From Glaciecola sp041380235 (GTDB lineage: Bacteria > Pseudomonadota > Gammaproteobacteria > Enterobacterales > Alteromonadaceae), in the NCBI RefSeq assembly GCF_041380235.1, contig NZ_JBGIYY010000011.1, positions 1 to 64,000 of the forward strand: a DNA stretch of 64,000 nucleotides. Direction: 5' to 3'. Every line of letters begins with the position of its first letter. The first letter of the stretch is position 1. This document shows positions 9,216-18,381 of the stretch, in pieces. The notes under the pieces are model-generated. The model was not told where the DNA came from. It worked only from the letters and a program-made list of their open reading frames with translations, and ran no database searches. A program made the translations under genes and the position numbers.

Positions 9216-10399
9216 AAGCTATCGTCCCGATTGTTGAACTGGCGCTCTACACGGCGTTCTAGCGCATCTTTAAGTGCCTCAATGGATGTTAAACGTTCTG
9301 GATAATCGCGTTCAAAATTGGTGGTTTGTAACTGCTGCAATGCATTCATAAACTGCGAAACGTTGTTATCTTCAATTTGATAATGTTCGATGATTAAGGC
9401 CATTGCCTGCTGCAAAGATGCGCTATACAGGGTGTATTGTTCGTTCAAGGCCGCAGTTTGAGCTTGTGTTAGTGCATGCTTGACTTGTTGCTCAATCAAC
9501 CACTGCTGGCGTTCGGCTAAATAGGGTTCAAGGGGCTTATCAATGCGTTTAATACTGATAAAGTCACCAACAATGGAGCGCCAAGTACGCTTGAGGTTTT
9601 CTTGCCAATCCGACATTTCATTGGTTAACGGGCCAGCGCTGTCAATGTTTGTCTCAGGCAGCTTGAGGTTCTCTAGCGGCAAATTTGCTACCTGCGGCAA
9701 CATACCCGATATCGCTAGGGCGATGGAGGTTGTTGATACTGGATTAACTTGTTGTAAGGTCTGGATATCGCGGGCAATGAGTGCTCTTATGGGCAGTAGC
9801 GATGGGTCGCCTAAGTCTTGTAAACGGGCGTCAGCTTCGTTCAATAAGGTTATAGAGGTGCGAATGTCTTGCTCCAAATAAAGCTTACGGCCTGCCATAT
9901 TGACGAGGTAGCTCGCTTCAGCCAGCAGCCAGTCAGAAGGACGCCGGCCCGATATTTCGGCAATTTGTCGCTCAAGTGCTTTGTCGCTCTGACTATTTTC
10001 GAGCACTTGTGAAAGCAAGTTATCCATCGATTGTGATAGAGATTGATTTTTGGTGTTCAGTTCATTTGCAAGCGCCTCGACAGAGCGCTCTGTTTTCATC
10101 AATGATGATGTTAGATCGGACAAATCATTGCTACGCGCGGCTAAAAACGCTTGTTGGTCAAGCTCTATTTGCTGCTGAGTTTGGTGCTCTTGCATGTAGT
10201 ACCAATATCCTGCACCACAAATTGTAATGACTAACAAAAAATTCAATATAGTAAAAAACCACAAGCCTTTTGAGGAGGGCTTTTTTTGTTCAGGCTCTTT
10301 GCTTTTTGAACTTGGCGTGGAATCGATGACTACGCCATCTTCAATATCCTCAGTTTTAGTGGATTTCGATACAGATTTTGATTCGTTAGCGTTTGTCAT
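9212..10399 (-). CDS. hemX: HemX, membrane protein of the hem operon
   Basis: Belongs to the HemX family, often annotated as uroporphyrinogen-III C-methyltransferase, although the sequence has no SAM-binding motif and that activity is doubtful. A charged, low-complexity N-terminus of ~45 residues is followed by one transmembrane helix (WFFTILNFLLVITICGAGYW, about 48-67) and a long coiled-coil-rich periplasmic part. I chose the ATG at 10399, not a start 14 codons earlier, because GGGAG lies 7 bases before it. It therefore overlaps hemD by 14 bases. Confidence 0.9.
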   Translation of the reverse strand: MTNANESKSVSKSTKTEDIEDGVVIDSTPSSKSKEPEQKKPSSKGLWFFTILNFLLVITICGAGYWYYMQEHQTQQQIELDQQAFLAARSNDLSDLTSSLMKTERSVEALANELNTKNQSLSQSMDNLLSQVLENSQSDKALERQIAEISGRRPSDWLLAEASYLVNMAGRKLYLEQDIRTSITLLNEADARLQDLGDPSLLPIRALIARDIQTLQQVNPVSTTSIALAISGMLPQVANLPLENLKLPETNIDSAGPLTNEMSDWQENLKRTWRSIVGDFISIKRIDKPLEPYLAERQQWLIEQQVKHALTQAQTAALNEQYTLYSASLQQAMALIIEHYQIEDNNVSQFMNALQQLQTTNFERDYPERLTSIEALKDALERRVERQFNNRDDSL

Positions 10400-11129
10400 C
10401 CAAGACTCCCGATAGATATAATTGATTGGCGCATGAGACAAGGGACGCGGTTGATGCGCCGTCTGATAACACTAATTGTTGCGCGCCTTTTGCATGAACA
10501 TAGTCATATATTCTTTGGCTTGCGACCATAAATATAATGGATTTTAGCCAGTCTAATGAAAAGTGCTCAAAAATTTGTTCAGCAATGTCGACACTTGTCA
10601 CAATCATACACTTAATTGACTGACCATCAAATTCATTCATGCTCGTTGTTGAAAATGTTGCAGTGCGTTTGTAGGTTTCGTAGATATCTGTTTTTACGTT
10701 ATTTTGCGCTAGATATGCCGCGATTGTATTGCGACCGTCTTGCCCCTTAATCAGCGCCACTGATTTTTGTGATAGTTTGGCAAAGGTTTGCGATGCAATT
10801 ATGCCTTCGGAGTTTTGTGGCTCTGCAATCTCAATCTGGTTTGATAGCCCATCTGCACTGAGACAATCCCGCACAATATCTGCACTGCTCTGTCCTACGC
10901 AAATAAATTGCGTACGCTGATGAATCATGGCGTTTAAATTACGCTGTAAAAATGGTTCGGTGTAAGAACTCGTCACTACTACTACATCATATGATATTAA
11001 TGGTACCGCAAGGCTTGGCTCGAGAGCTTGAACATCGATAGCCGGAAGCGCTTTGGCGGCAAAGCCCTGCGCAATAAGCGCGCGTGTTGTTTGTTCCGCC
11101 TTTGGCTGCGGCCGCGTTACCAAAAACAT
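10386..11129 (-). CDS. hemD: Uroporphyrinogen-III synthase HemD
   Basis: It closes and inverts ring D of hydroxymethylbilane to give uroporphyrinogen III, the branch point to haem and to sirohaem (needed by NirB elsewhere in this window). The protein shows the two-lobed HemD pattern: an N-terminal LVTRPQPKAEQT segment, central VALIKGQDGRNTIAAYL, and ETYKR before the second lobe. The sequence is generally weakly conserved in this family; the position directly after hemC (7-base gap) settles the call. Confidence 0.92.
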   Translation of the reverse strand: MFLVTRPQPKAEQTTRALIAQGFAAKALPAIDVQALEPSLAVPLISYDVVVVTSSYTEPFLQRNLNAMIHQRTQFICVGQSSADIVRDCLSADGLSNQIEIAEPQNSEGIIASQTFAKLSQKSVALIKGQDGRNTIAAYLAQNNVKTDIYETYKRTATFSTTSMNEFDGQSIKCMIVTSVDIAEQIFEHFSLDWLKSIIFMVASQRIYDYVHAKGAQQLVLSDGASTASLVSCANQLYLSGVLDDKR

Positions 11130-11136
11130 ATAAACC

Positions 11137-12069
11137 TTAGTCGTGCAGTGCCGACAAAATCTCTGCGGCCCCTTTTGCGATTAATTGCTCTGCAACGACA
11201 ATACCGATTTCCTCTGGGTTGCCAATGTCACCAGTGTGCTCAGCATATAAAATAGTGCTGCCGTCGGGCTTAGCCACAAGGCCTCTGAGCACAATGCTTT
11301 CTCCATTTAATTCGGCAAAACTGCCAATGGGAACCTGACAGCCGCCTTCAAGACGAGCATTCATTGCACGTTCTGCACGAACCCTCCAAGCGGTTTCTTG
11401 ATCATTTAGAGCCTCTAGTAGCGCAATAAGTTCGGCGTCGTCGTTGCGACATTCTATACCAACTGCACCTTGACCTACTGCCGGAAGTGAAATTTCGGCA
11501 GAGATTTCTTCAGCAATTCGTTCTTGCATGCCTAAGCGAATAAGGCCTGCTGCCGCTAAAATAATCGCGTCGTATTGACCGGCATCTAGCTTGCCTAAAC
11601 GGGTATTCACATTCCCGCGCAGATCTTTTATAACCAAATCAGGTCTGCGCGCTCGTATTTGTGATTGTCTGCGCAGACTTGAGGTTCCAACAATGGCACC
11701 GATAGGCAAATCGTCTAGCTTGGCATAGTGATTGGAGACAAAAGCATCATATGGGTTTTCGCGAGGGCAGATGGCGTGTAAGCCAAACTCTTCAGGAAAA
11801 TGCACGGGTACATCTTTCATCGAATGCACGGCAAGGTCGGCCTCGTTATTTTGCATAGCCACTTCTAATTCTTTGATAAATAGACCTTTGCCGCCAATTT
11901 TGGCCAGTGGCGTATCTAAAATTCGGTCGCCTTGGGTCGACATGGGCACTAATACTACGGTGAGGTTTGGATGGTAGTATTCGAGCCTATCTTTAACGTA
12001 GTTTGCTTGCCACATAGCAAGGGAACTTTTGCGCGTGGCAATTTTTATCACGCGTGCACAATCGGCCAT
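11137..12069 (-). CDS. hemC: Porphobilinogen deaminase HemC
   Basis: Hydroxymethylbilane synthase, which joins four porphobilinogens using a dipyrromethane cofactor. C244 in EGGCQVP is the cofactor-attachment cysteine, and the catalytic Asp lies in HSMKDVP (D86). The arginine-rich substrate loops GTSSLRRQSQ and RGNVNTRL are intact. The length (310) is standard. It is the first gene of hemCDXY, read leftward; a GGAT-type ribosome site precedes the ATG. Confidence 0.96.
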   Translation of the reverse strand: MADCARVIKIATRKSSLAMWQANYVKDRLEYYHPNLTVVLVPMSTQGDRILDTPLAKIGGKGLFIKELEVAMQNNEADLAVHSMKDVPVHFPEEFGLHAICPRENPYDAFVSNHYAKLDDLPIGAIVGTSSLRRQSQIRARRPDLVIKDLRGNVNTRLGKLDAGQYDAIILAAAGLIRLGMQERIAEEISAEISLPAVGQGAVGIECRNDDAELIALLEALNDQETAWRVRAERAMNARLEGGCQVPIGSFAELNGESIVLRGLVAKPDGSTILYAEHTGDIGNPEEIGIVVAEQLIAKGAAEILSALHD

Positions 12070-12175
12070 TATTTATCCATTCTTGTTGTTGGAGTTAACG
12101 ATTAAATTATAAGCAAACGTGGAAAATCGATTAACTGAGATTCGCCGCTGCATTAATTCGCTGCACAGCATTCTT

Positions 12176-12844
12176 TTACAGTTGCTGTTGCAAAAACTTA
12201 GAGATATCTTTAATTTCTGGTAAGCATACGTTGTGCTGCATAATGTATTCTTTCCAATGCACATCATAGCCATTTTCTTTGAGCGTTTGATAGGCGCTGC
12301 GGCCTAAAAACAGCGGCACTACTTCGTCTTGTTGTCCATGACAAAATAAAATCGGCACACTGGCATTCGCTTCATGTTTCTCGGCGGCTAACGACTGCGG
12401 CTGACACATATAGGTTGATAGTGCCACAATGCCGGCCAAGCGTTGATTAAAACGAGTACCTAAGTGCAGCGCAATTACACCGCCTTGCGAAAAGCCCACT
12501 AAAAAGATTTTGTTTGCCGGAATGCCGCTGGCTATCTCCTCTTCAATCAAGGCTTGCACTAAATCTGAGGATTGGTGAACGCCCTCTACATCTGCGCGAC
12601 TTTCCATATCCATTGATTTGATGTCATACCACGCGCGCATTTCCATACCGTTGTTGATGGTTACCGGGCGAATAGGTGCATGCGGGAAAATAAACTTTAC
12701 GCCTGCGCTGTCAGGGAGTTGCAATTCTGGTGCAATGGGAGCAAAGCCATTGCCTGAATCGCCTAGGCCGTGCAGCCAAATGACGGTGGCTTTGTGTTCT
12801 CCGGTAGCCTCTTGGATCACGCCTTGTAATCTTGAATCGGTCAT
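12176..12844 (-). CDS. Alpha/beta-hydrolase carboxylesterase (phospholipase/carboxylesterase family)
   Basis: A serine hydrolase of the acyl-protein thioesterase/carboxylesterase group. The nucleophile elbow GFSQGG places the serine at residue 119. The oxyanion motif LHGLGDSG is at about 25-32, the acid Asp in CHGQQDEVVP at about 170, and the catalytic His near the C-terminus. The 222-residue length is typical. The substrate is unknown; relatives hydrolyse short-chain esters. It stands alone, 107 bases upstream of hemC on the same strand. Confidence 0.88.
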   Translation of the reverse strand: MTDSRLQGVIQEATGEHKATVIWLHGLGDSGNGFAPIAPELQLPDSAGVKFIFPHAPIRPVTINNGMEMRAWYDIKSMDMESRADVEGVHQSSDLVQALIEEEIASGIPANKIFLVGFSQGGVIALHLGTRFNQRLAGIVALSTYMCQPQSLAAEKHEANASVPILFCHGQQDEVVPLFLGRSAYQTLKENGYDVHWKEYIMQHNVCLPEIKDISKFLQQQL

Positions 12845-13016
12845 AATACTCTCTTATCCTGCGAAAAATTTAGTGTGATAGGCGAACTTTCCTGATGAGA
12901 CATCGGCCCATCAATCCCCTAATCGTTGCGTTTAAATGCGTCATGCATGGCTCACATCATCAATCCTATATGTTACCATAGCCTTTGTTTTCAAGACTAA
13001 CGGATAGCGTGAATAA

Positions 13017-13664
13017 ATGCGTATGGGTAAACCTTTAGGAAACCTTTTTATAGTGGCTGCACCATCTGGTGCAGGGAAGTCGAGTTTGATTTCGGCCTTA
13101 TTAAGCCACAGTGCAGAGCAAAAATTAAATAATCCTGCGCAGCTTTCAGTGTCGCACACCACCCGTGCGCCAAGAGAAGGCGAGGTAGACGGTGAGCACT
13201 ATCACTTTGTTGATGTATCTGAATTTGAAGCTTTGATAAAACAAGATGCTTTTTACGAATACGCCAAGGTTTTTGATAATTACTACGGTACTTCTAAGGC
13301 AGCAATCAGCGACAAGCTAGATCAAGGCATTGATGTGTTTCTCGACATTGATTGGCAAGGTGCGCGGCAGATTAAGGCATTGAATCCAGAGGTTATCAGC
13401 ATTTTTGTATTACCTCCCTCTATTGAAGCATTAAGAATGCGTCTTGATGGCAGGGGTAAGGATGCGCCTGCAGTGATTGCAAAACGTATGCAAGAAGCGG
13501 TATCTGAAATGTCTCACTATGATGAGTTTGACTATCTAGTCGTGAATGACGACTTTAATAAGGCTGTCGCCGATTTTGTCAGTATTGTAAATTCGCAGGC
13601 TTTGTCTTTACCTAAGCAAAATTTACGTCACAGTGACTTACTCGCCTCATTGACAAAAAAATAA
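13017..13664 (+). CDS. gmk: Guanylate kinase
   Basis: ATP-dependent phosphorylation of GMP to GDP. The P-loop APSGAGKSSL lies near residues 15-24, the GMP-binding SHTTRAPREGEVDGEHYHFV segment and the DIDWQGARQIK motif follow, and the length (215) is normal. Translation may begin here or at the ATG two codons later; neither has a strong Shine-Dalgarno sequence. It heads the gmk-rpoZ-spoT block. Confidence 0.96.
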   Translation: MRMGKPLGNLFIVAAPSGAGKSSLISALLSHSAEQKLNNPAQLSVSHTTRAPREGEVDGEHYHFVDVSEFEALIKQDAFYEYAKVFDNYYGTSKAAISDKLDQGIDVFLDIDWQGARQIKALNPEVISIFVLPPSIEALRMRLDGRGKDAPAVIAKRMQEAVSEMSHYDEFDYLVVNDDFNKAVADFVSIVNSQALSLPKQNLRHSDLLASLTKK

Positions 13665-13679
13665 AATGCGCTAAACGCT

Positions 13680-13829
13680 ATGTTGTCGTTTATGCTTGGG
13701 TTTACTTGTGTTACCGCGGCATTGATTTATATCGTCGTTTTGCTAAACAATGCCATTTATGACCAAGCTCTACAGGACACAACCTACCTAATTTTGTATT
13801 CGGCTTGTACTTCGATTTATTTCTACTAG
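13680..13829 (+). CDS. Possible 49-residue hydrophobic small protein
   Basis: An ATG-to-TAG frame between gmk and rpoZ encodes a very hydrophobic peptide (start MLSFMLGFTC, then a VTAALIYIVVLL-type helix). No ribosome site is visible before the ATG and I recognise no family. It may be chance in A+T-rich spacer DNA. Confidence 0.2.
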   Translation: MLSFMLGFTCVTAALIYIVVLLNNAIYDQALQDTTYLILYSACTSIYFY

Positions 13830-13898
13830 GCTATAGCACAATAATACAGTATACTTCGCGACCAAATTTTTTTAATCGCATTAATTTCCGGAGCAACC

Positions 13899-14171
13899 AT
13901 GGCACGTGTAACAGTAGAAGACGCAGTAGACAAAATCGGCAATCGATTTGATTTAGTGTTAGTGGCCGCTCGTCGTGCTCGTCAAATTGCAACTGAAGGC
14001 AAAGAACCTTTTGTAGAAATGGGTAACGACAAGCCAACAGTTGTTGCTTTGCGTGAAATCGAGCAGGGTTTTGTGACTGCTGAGACAGTTCAAGCTACCG
14101 ACATGCAAGACCAGCGTGAGCAAGAAGCCGCTGAATTTGCCTCTGTAGCGAGTATTTTAGCAAACAGCTAA
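13899..14171 (+). CDS. rpoZ: RNA polymerase omega subunit
   Basis: The small subunit that stabilises beta-prime in RNA polymerase and mediates part of the ppGpp response, fitting its place before spoT. The start MARVTVEDAV and the RRARQ segment are classic, and the 90-residue length is right. A GGAG ribosome site lies 6 bases upstream. A TATACT element at 13850 may be its -10, although the -35 is poor. Confidence 0.97.
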   Translation: MARVTVEDAVDKIGNRFDLVLVAARRARQIATEGKEPFVEMGNDKPTVVALREIEQGFVTAETVQATDMQDQREQEAAEFASVASILANS

Positions 14172-14236
14172 GATGCTGCATTAAAAGGTTTAAGTCACTT
14201 TTAAAGAAATCTTTACTGCAAATTAGAAAAAAAATT

Positions 14237-14263
14237 AAAACGCCGATGAAAATCGGCGTTTTT
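14237..14263 (+). terminator. Rho-independent terminator after rpoZ
   Basis: A 7-bp G+C-rich stem (CGCCGAT/ATCGGCG) closed by a GAAA tetraloop and flanked by AAAA/TTTTT forms a textbook intrinsic terminator. It separates rpoZ from spoT, so spoT transcription would rely on read-through or on its own promoter. Confidence 0.85.
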
Positions 14264-14330
14264 GCGTTTGCATGTTGGCAAAATAACCGTATTCTTGATG
14301 CCCTTGTCCAAATTTATAAAAAGTTGAAGC

Positions 14331-16442
14331 GTGTATCTGTTTGAAGGGTTAAAAGCGAAAATCAGTACCTACTTGCCGCCGGAGCACGTCGACCTTGTGC
14401 AAGCCGCGTATGTACTGGCGCGCGATGCTCACGAGGGACAAACTCGTTCGAGTGGCGACCCCTATATCACGCATCCAGTTGCAGTTAGCGGCATTTTAGC
14501 CGACATGCGCCTGGACTACGAGTCGCTGATGGCTGCACTTTTACACGATGTAATAGAAGACACTGAATACTCGAAAGAAGACCTTGCACTGGCCTTTGGC
14601 GATACCGTTGCGGAGCTGGTAGAGGGGGTTAGTAAGCTCGATAAATTGAAGTTTGGCACCAAACAAGAGGCCCAAGCAGAGAATTTCCGTAAAATGCTTA
14701 TGGCAATGGTGCAAGACATTCGCGTGATCCTGATTAAACTTGCAGATCGCACGCACAATATGCGCACTTTGGGCTCCTTACGTCCAGACAAGCGACGACG
14801 CATAGCAAAAGAAACCCTAGAAATTTACTCTCCGCTTGCTCATCGATTAGGTATCCACGATATAAAAAATGAGCTTGAAAACCTTGGGTTTCAAGCAATG
14901 TATCCGATGCGGCACCGTGCCCTTAAATCGGCAGTGACTCAGGCTCGCGGCAATCGAAAAGAAGTCATTGAGAAAACGCGACTAGAACTAGAAAACAAGC
15001 TCGTTGAATTCGATATCAAAGGCCGCGTGGTGGGTCGCGAAAAGCATCTTTATTCAATTTATTTGAAGATGAAAAATAAAGAACTCTCCTTTACCGAAGT
15101 CATGGATATTTATGGCTTTAGAGTTATCGTAGATAAAATTGATAATTGTTATCGAGTTTTGGGCGCGATCCACGGATTGTACAAACCGATTGAGAACCGC
15201 TTTAAAGATTATATTGCTATTCCTCGAACCAATGGCTATCAGTCTTTGCATACATCTTTAAAGGGCCCGCATGGTATCCCCGTTGAAGTGCAGATTCGAA
15301 CCGAAGAGATGGACCACATGGCAGATAAAGGCGTCGCTGCGCATTGGTTATACAAAGAGACAGAAGATCGTGGCACCACCGCGCAGCTTAGAGCCAATCA
15401 ATGGATGCAATCATTAGTAGAGCTGCAACAGAGTTCGTCAACCTCCGTCGAATTTATTGAAAGCGTTAAGTCTGACCTTTTTCCAGATGAAATATACGTA
15501 TTTACACCTAAGGGCAAGATCATTGAGCTGCCAATGGGGGCAACCGCCGTTGATTTTGCTTATGCAGTCCATTCAGACGTCGGCAATACTTGTGTTGGCG
15601 CGAGGGTAGAGCATCGAAACTTTTCGCTGAACAAACCATTGGAAAATGGCCAAAGTGTTGAAATTATTACGTCGCCACGGGCAAAGCCCAATGCAAATTG
15701 GTTAAATTTTGTGGTCAGTGCCCGTGCTCGCTCTAATATTAGGCACTATTTAAAGCGTCAGCACGCACATGACGCTACCAATATGGGCAACAGATTGTTA
15801 CGCCATGCTCTCGGTACTATTAAGCTGGATGAAATCCCGCAAGAAGATATCGATAGAGTAGTAGCAGAAACGAAATATCAGAATTTCGAAGATTTATTGT
15901 CAAATATCGGCATGGGCAATGAAATTAGTGCCATGATCGCTCGCAGATTGGTGGGAGAAAATACCGAGATCCCTGAGAAGAAAAGTAAAGTGGCGATAAA
16001 AGGCACGGAAGGTTTGATGGTTCACTTCTCGCGCTGTTGTCACCCTATTCCAGATGATGAAATTGTTGCCATACTGAGCCCTGGCCGAGGGGTGGTTATC
16101 CACCAAACCGGCTGTACGAATATTCGTAAACTCAGTCGCGAAGAGCCAAATCGGGTGTTACCGATGCTCTGGGATGATGATCCGCAGGGTGATTTCAAAG
16201 CATCATTGCGCGTTGAGCTTATTAATAAGCAAGGTACGCTCGCGGCCCTGACAGCGGCGATCGCCAGTTGCGATTCAAGCGTGATCAACTTGCAAACCGA
16301 GAATCGAGAGGACAATCATTATGTGATTGATATTGAGCTAACCACTCAAAACCGCTTGCACCTTGCTAATATAATGCGCAAAATCCGCGCCTTACCTGAA
16401 TTACAAAACATATCCAGACACAGCCAATATAAGCAGAAATAG
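14331..16442 (+). CDS. spoT: Bifunctional (p)ppGpp synthetase/hydrolase SpoT
   Basis: It controls the stringent-response alarmone. The order is the HD hydrolase domain (HD at 72-73, ED at 76-77), the RelA/SpoT synthetase domain (centre of the first half, with GFRVIVD and the RTNGYQSLHT motif), TGS (about 385-445, VFTPKGKIIELP), a helical/zinc-finger-like region containing the CCHP motif, and a C-terminal ACT domain (about 630-700). The GTG start is supported by the conserved N-terminus MYLFEGLKAK. The length of 703 matches E. coli (702). Confidence 0.97.
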   Translation: MYLFEGLKAKISTYLPPEHVDLVQAAYVLARDAHEGQTRSSGDPYITHPVAVSGILADMRLDYESLMAALLHDVIEDTEYSKEDLALAFGDTVAELVEGVSKLDKLKFGTKQEAQAENFRKMLMAMVQDIRVILIKLADRTHNMRTLGSLRPDKRRRIAKETLEIYSPLAHRLGIHDIKNELENLGFQAMYPMRHRALKSAVTQARGNRKEVIEKTRLELENKLVEFDIKGRVVGREKHLYSIYLKMKNKELSFTEVMDIYGFRVIVDKIDNCYRVLGAIHGLYKPIENRFKDYIAIPRTNGYQSLHTSLKGPHGIPVEVQIRTEEMDHMADKGVAAHWLYKETEDRGTTAQLRANQWMQSLVELQQSSSTSVEFIESVKSDLFPDEIYVFTPKGKIIELPMGATAVDFAYAVHSDVGNTCVGARVEHRNFSLNKPLENGQSVEIITSPRAKPNANWLNFVVSARARSNIRHYLKRQHAHDATNMGNRLLRHALGTIKLDEIPQEDIDRVVAETKYQNFEDLLSNIGMGNEISAMIARRLVGENTEIPEKKSKVAIKGTEGLMVHFSRCCHPIPDDEIVAILSPGRGVVIHQTGCTNIRKLSREEPNRVLPMLWDDDPQGDFKASLRVELINKQGTLAALTAAIASCDSSVINLQTENREDNHYVIDIELTTQNRLHLANIMRKIRALPELQNISRHSQYKQK

Positions 16443-16465
16443 TGTGTCTGAAATAAGGAATTACT

Positions 16466-16852
16466 ATGTCTAAGTCAGTTATTCAAACTAACGACGCTCC
16501 CGCCGCAATTGGCACCTATAGCCAGGCTGTTAAAGCCGGTCGGACGGTTTATTTATCTGGGCAAATCCCCCTAGTGCCAAGCACTATGGAGGTAGTATCT
16601 GAAGATTTTGAAGCGCAAGCTGTACAAGTGTTTGAAAACATCCAAGCGGTGGTCAAGGCCGCCGGTGGTAGCATGTCGAATTTGGTAAAGATAAACATTT
16701 TCTTAACTGACTTAGGTCAGTTTGCGAAGGTAAATGAAGTGATGGCGCGTTATTTTAAGCAGCCATATCCAGCGCGTGCAGCCGTGCAGGTAAGCGCTCT
16801 TCCCAAAGCCGTACAAATTGAAATTGATGGCGTCATGGTATTGCCAGAGTAA
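16466..16852 (+). CDS. ridA: RidA family reactive imine deaminase
   Basis: Hydrolyses reactive enamine/imine intermediates produced by PLP-dependent dehydratases. The 128-residue trimeric fold signature is present: LSGQIPLVP near 30-38, a central VFENIQAVVKAAG helix, and the YPARAAVQVSALPK motif that supplies the active-site Arg. An AAGGAATT ribosome site precedes the ATG. It follows spoT by 23 bases, as in many gammaproteobacteria. Confidence 0.95.
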   Translation: MSKSVIQTNDAPAAIGTYSQAVKAGRTVYLSGQIPLVPSTMEVVSEDFEAQAVQVFENIQAVVKAAGGSMSNLVKINIFLTDLGQFAKVNEVMARYFKQPYPARAAVQVSALPKAVQIEIDGVMVLPE

Positions 16853-16882
16853 GTACTTACTTTCATTAAGAGTAAATATTTT

Positions 16883-17578
16883 ATGCAGCAATGTATGACG
16901 GTAGAGCGATATAACACAATCCGTGAAGTGCTCGCAAAACGCCAGAGCGATTTAACTGTTCTTCTGGAGGAAGTACATAAGCCGCATAATGTCAGCGCGG
17001 TTTATCGCAGTGCTGATGCCGTTGGTGTGCATAAGATTCACGCTGTTTGGGCGCAAAACGCATCGCTGCGTAAAGGCACCGCGATGGGTAGCCAAATTTG
17101 GGTGCAGACGCACACTCACAATACCCTCAACAATGCTATTGAGCACCTTCACCAGCAAAATATGCAGGTATTGGTGACGCATTTAGATGAGCGAGCCGTA
17201 GATTTTCGCGATATCGATTATACAAAGCCAACCGCTATTATACTCGGGCAAGAAAAAACTGGCGCGACCGATGAAGCTGTCGCGCTAGCAGATCATTCGG
17301 TGATGGTACCGATGGTGGGGATGGTGCAGTCATTAAATGTTTCGGTTGCTGCGGCTTTGATCTTATACGAAGCGCAGAGACAAAGGCAGGCCGCTGGCAT
17401 GTATGAAACATCTCAAATCTCGGAAGATGACGCCCAGCGTGTGCTATTTTCAGGGGGGTTTCCGGTGTTATACAGAGAATGTCTTCGTCGCAAACTAAGT
17501 TTTCCCCGTGTAGATGAAAATGGGTGTATAGATGCTCCAGATCAATGGTGGCAGGCCCTGCAGTTTTCTAAATCTTAA
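16883..17578 (+). CDS. trmH: tRNA (guanosine(18)-2'-O)-methyltransferase TrmH
   Basis: A SPOUT-class enzyme methylating the ribose of G18 in the tRNA D-loop. The knot motifs are intact: NVSAVYRSADAVG (motif 1 with Arg), ILGQEKTGA (motif 2) and VPMVGMVQSLNVSVAAALILYE (motif 3). The start at 16883 has AAGAG 10 bases upstream; a second ATG four codons later aligns better with E. coli TrmH, so the exact start is uncertain. Confidence 0.95.
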   Translation: MQQCMTVERYNTIREVLAKRQSDLTVLLEEVHKPHNVSAVYRSADAVGVHKIHAVWAQNASLRKGTAMGSQIWVQTHTHNTLNNAIEHLHQQNMQVLVTHLDERAVDFRDIDYTKPTAIILGQEKTGATDEAVALADHSVMVPMVGMVQSLNVSVAAALILYEAQRQRQAAGMYETSQISEDDAQRVLFSGGFPVLYRECLRRKLSFPRVDENGCIDAPDQWWQALQFSKS

Positions 17579-17677
17579 ACATCACCGCCAAGCCTACTTA
17601 TTTTTGTTTTATTTGAAAGTATTTAGTCCTCTTATAGGTCTAGTATGTCAAGACAGACTTTTCATAATAGGAATCAA

Positions 17678-18310
17678 ATGAAAACCAAACTCGTAGGTAT
17701 TTTTGCGGTGCTACTAACCCTCGTTTCACTGCACAGCGTCGCGCTTGATCGAAGCGTTATCGCTGAAAAAGCAGAAGACGTTACTCCTTTGTTAAATGGC
17801 AGTACCGTTCCAAATGTTATGGTTAAAACCGCCGATGGCTCACCGGTAAGTTTGCCTGCATTACTAATGCAAAAACCCAGCGTGATTGTATTTTACCGAG
17901 GTGGATGGTGCCCATACTGCTCGCGTCAGCTCGCTGAATTAAAAGACATCGAGCAAGAGTTAGTGGCAGAGGGTTATCAGATAATTGCAATTTCGCCTGA
18001 AACACCAGAAAAGCTACAGTCGCAAAAACTTCAGACAGAGTTTGCAGCACAGTTAATTTCAGATGCCGATTTACACGCGATTCGTAATTTTGGAATAGGT
18101 TTTTACGTGCCCAACGATACCCGTAATTTGTACAAAGAGCGCATGCAGATAGAACTGATTGCCGACAATACAGATCGCGCGGTACTGCCTGCACCAGCAA
18201 TATTCATTACCGACACCAGCGGTACTGTCTTGTTCAGCTATGTAAATCCAGATTTCAAAACTCGCCCTTCGGCTGCGTTGGTATTAAGTGCGGCTAGATT
18301 GGTTAAATAG
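17678..18310 (+). CDS. Exported AhpC/TSA-type peroxiredoxin-like protein
   Basis: A thioredoxin-fold protein with a Sec signal peptide (residues 1-22, MKTKLVGIFAVLLTL... ending at SVA). The active-site-like stretch FYRGGWCPYC places cysteines at 78 and 81 in a CxxC arrangement after an Arg-Gly-Gly lead, as in the AhpC/TSA 'redoxin' subgroup. I chose the ATG at 17678, not one 11 codons earlier, because AGGA precedes it and the signal peptide begins there. It probably reduces peroxides or disulfides in the periplasm. The reductant is unknown. Confidence 0.8.
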   Translation: MKTKLVGIFAVLLTLVSLHSVALDRSVIAEKAEDVTPLLNGSTVPNVMVKTADGSPVSLPALLMQKPSVIVFYRGGWCPYCSRQLAELKDIEQELVAEGYQIIAISPETPEKLQSQKLQTEFAAQLISDADLHAIRNFGIGFYVPNDTRNLYKERMQIELIADNTDRAVLPAPAIFITDTSGTVLFSYVNPDFKTRPSAALVLSAARLVK

Positions 18311-18322
18311 TAAGGCTCGTAT

Positions 18323-18355
18323 AAAAGCGCGCTGTCTTAACTACTGAGACAGCGC
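18323..18355. terminator. Bidirectional terminator between convergent genes
   Basis: A 9-bp stem (GCGCTGTCT/AGACAGCGC, 9-base loop) sits between the convergent peroxiredoxin and isocitrate dehydrogenase genes. Leftward transcripts end the stem in GCTTTTAT, so it fits best as the terminator of the dehydrogenase gene. Confidence 0.7.
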
Positions 18356-18381
18356 CGCAACAATGATTGTTTTTTTATCCT

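Noticed and set aside
17645..17677. Upstream ATG for the exported peroxiredoxin-like protein
   Set aside because: It would place 11 residues before a clear signal peptide, and the ribosome site precedes the later ATG.
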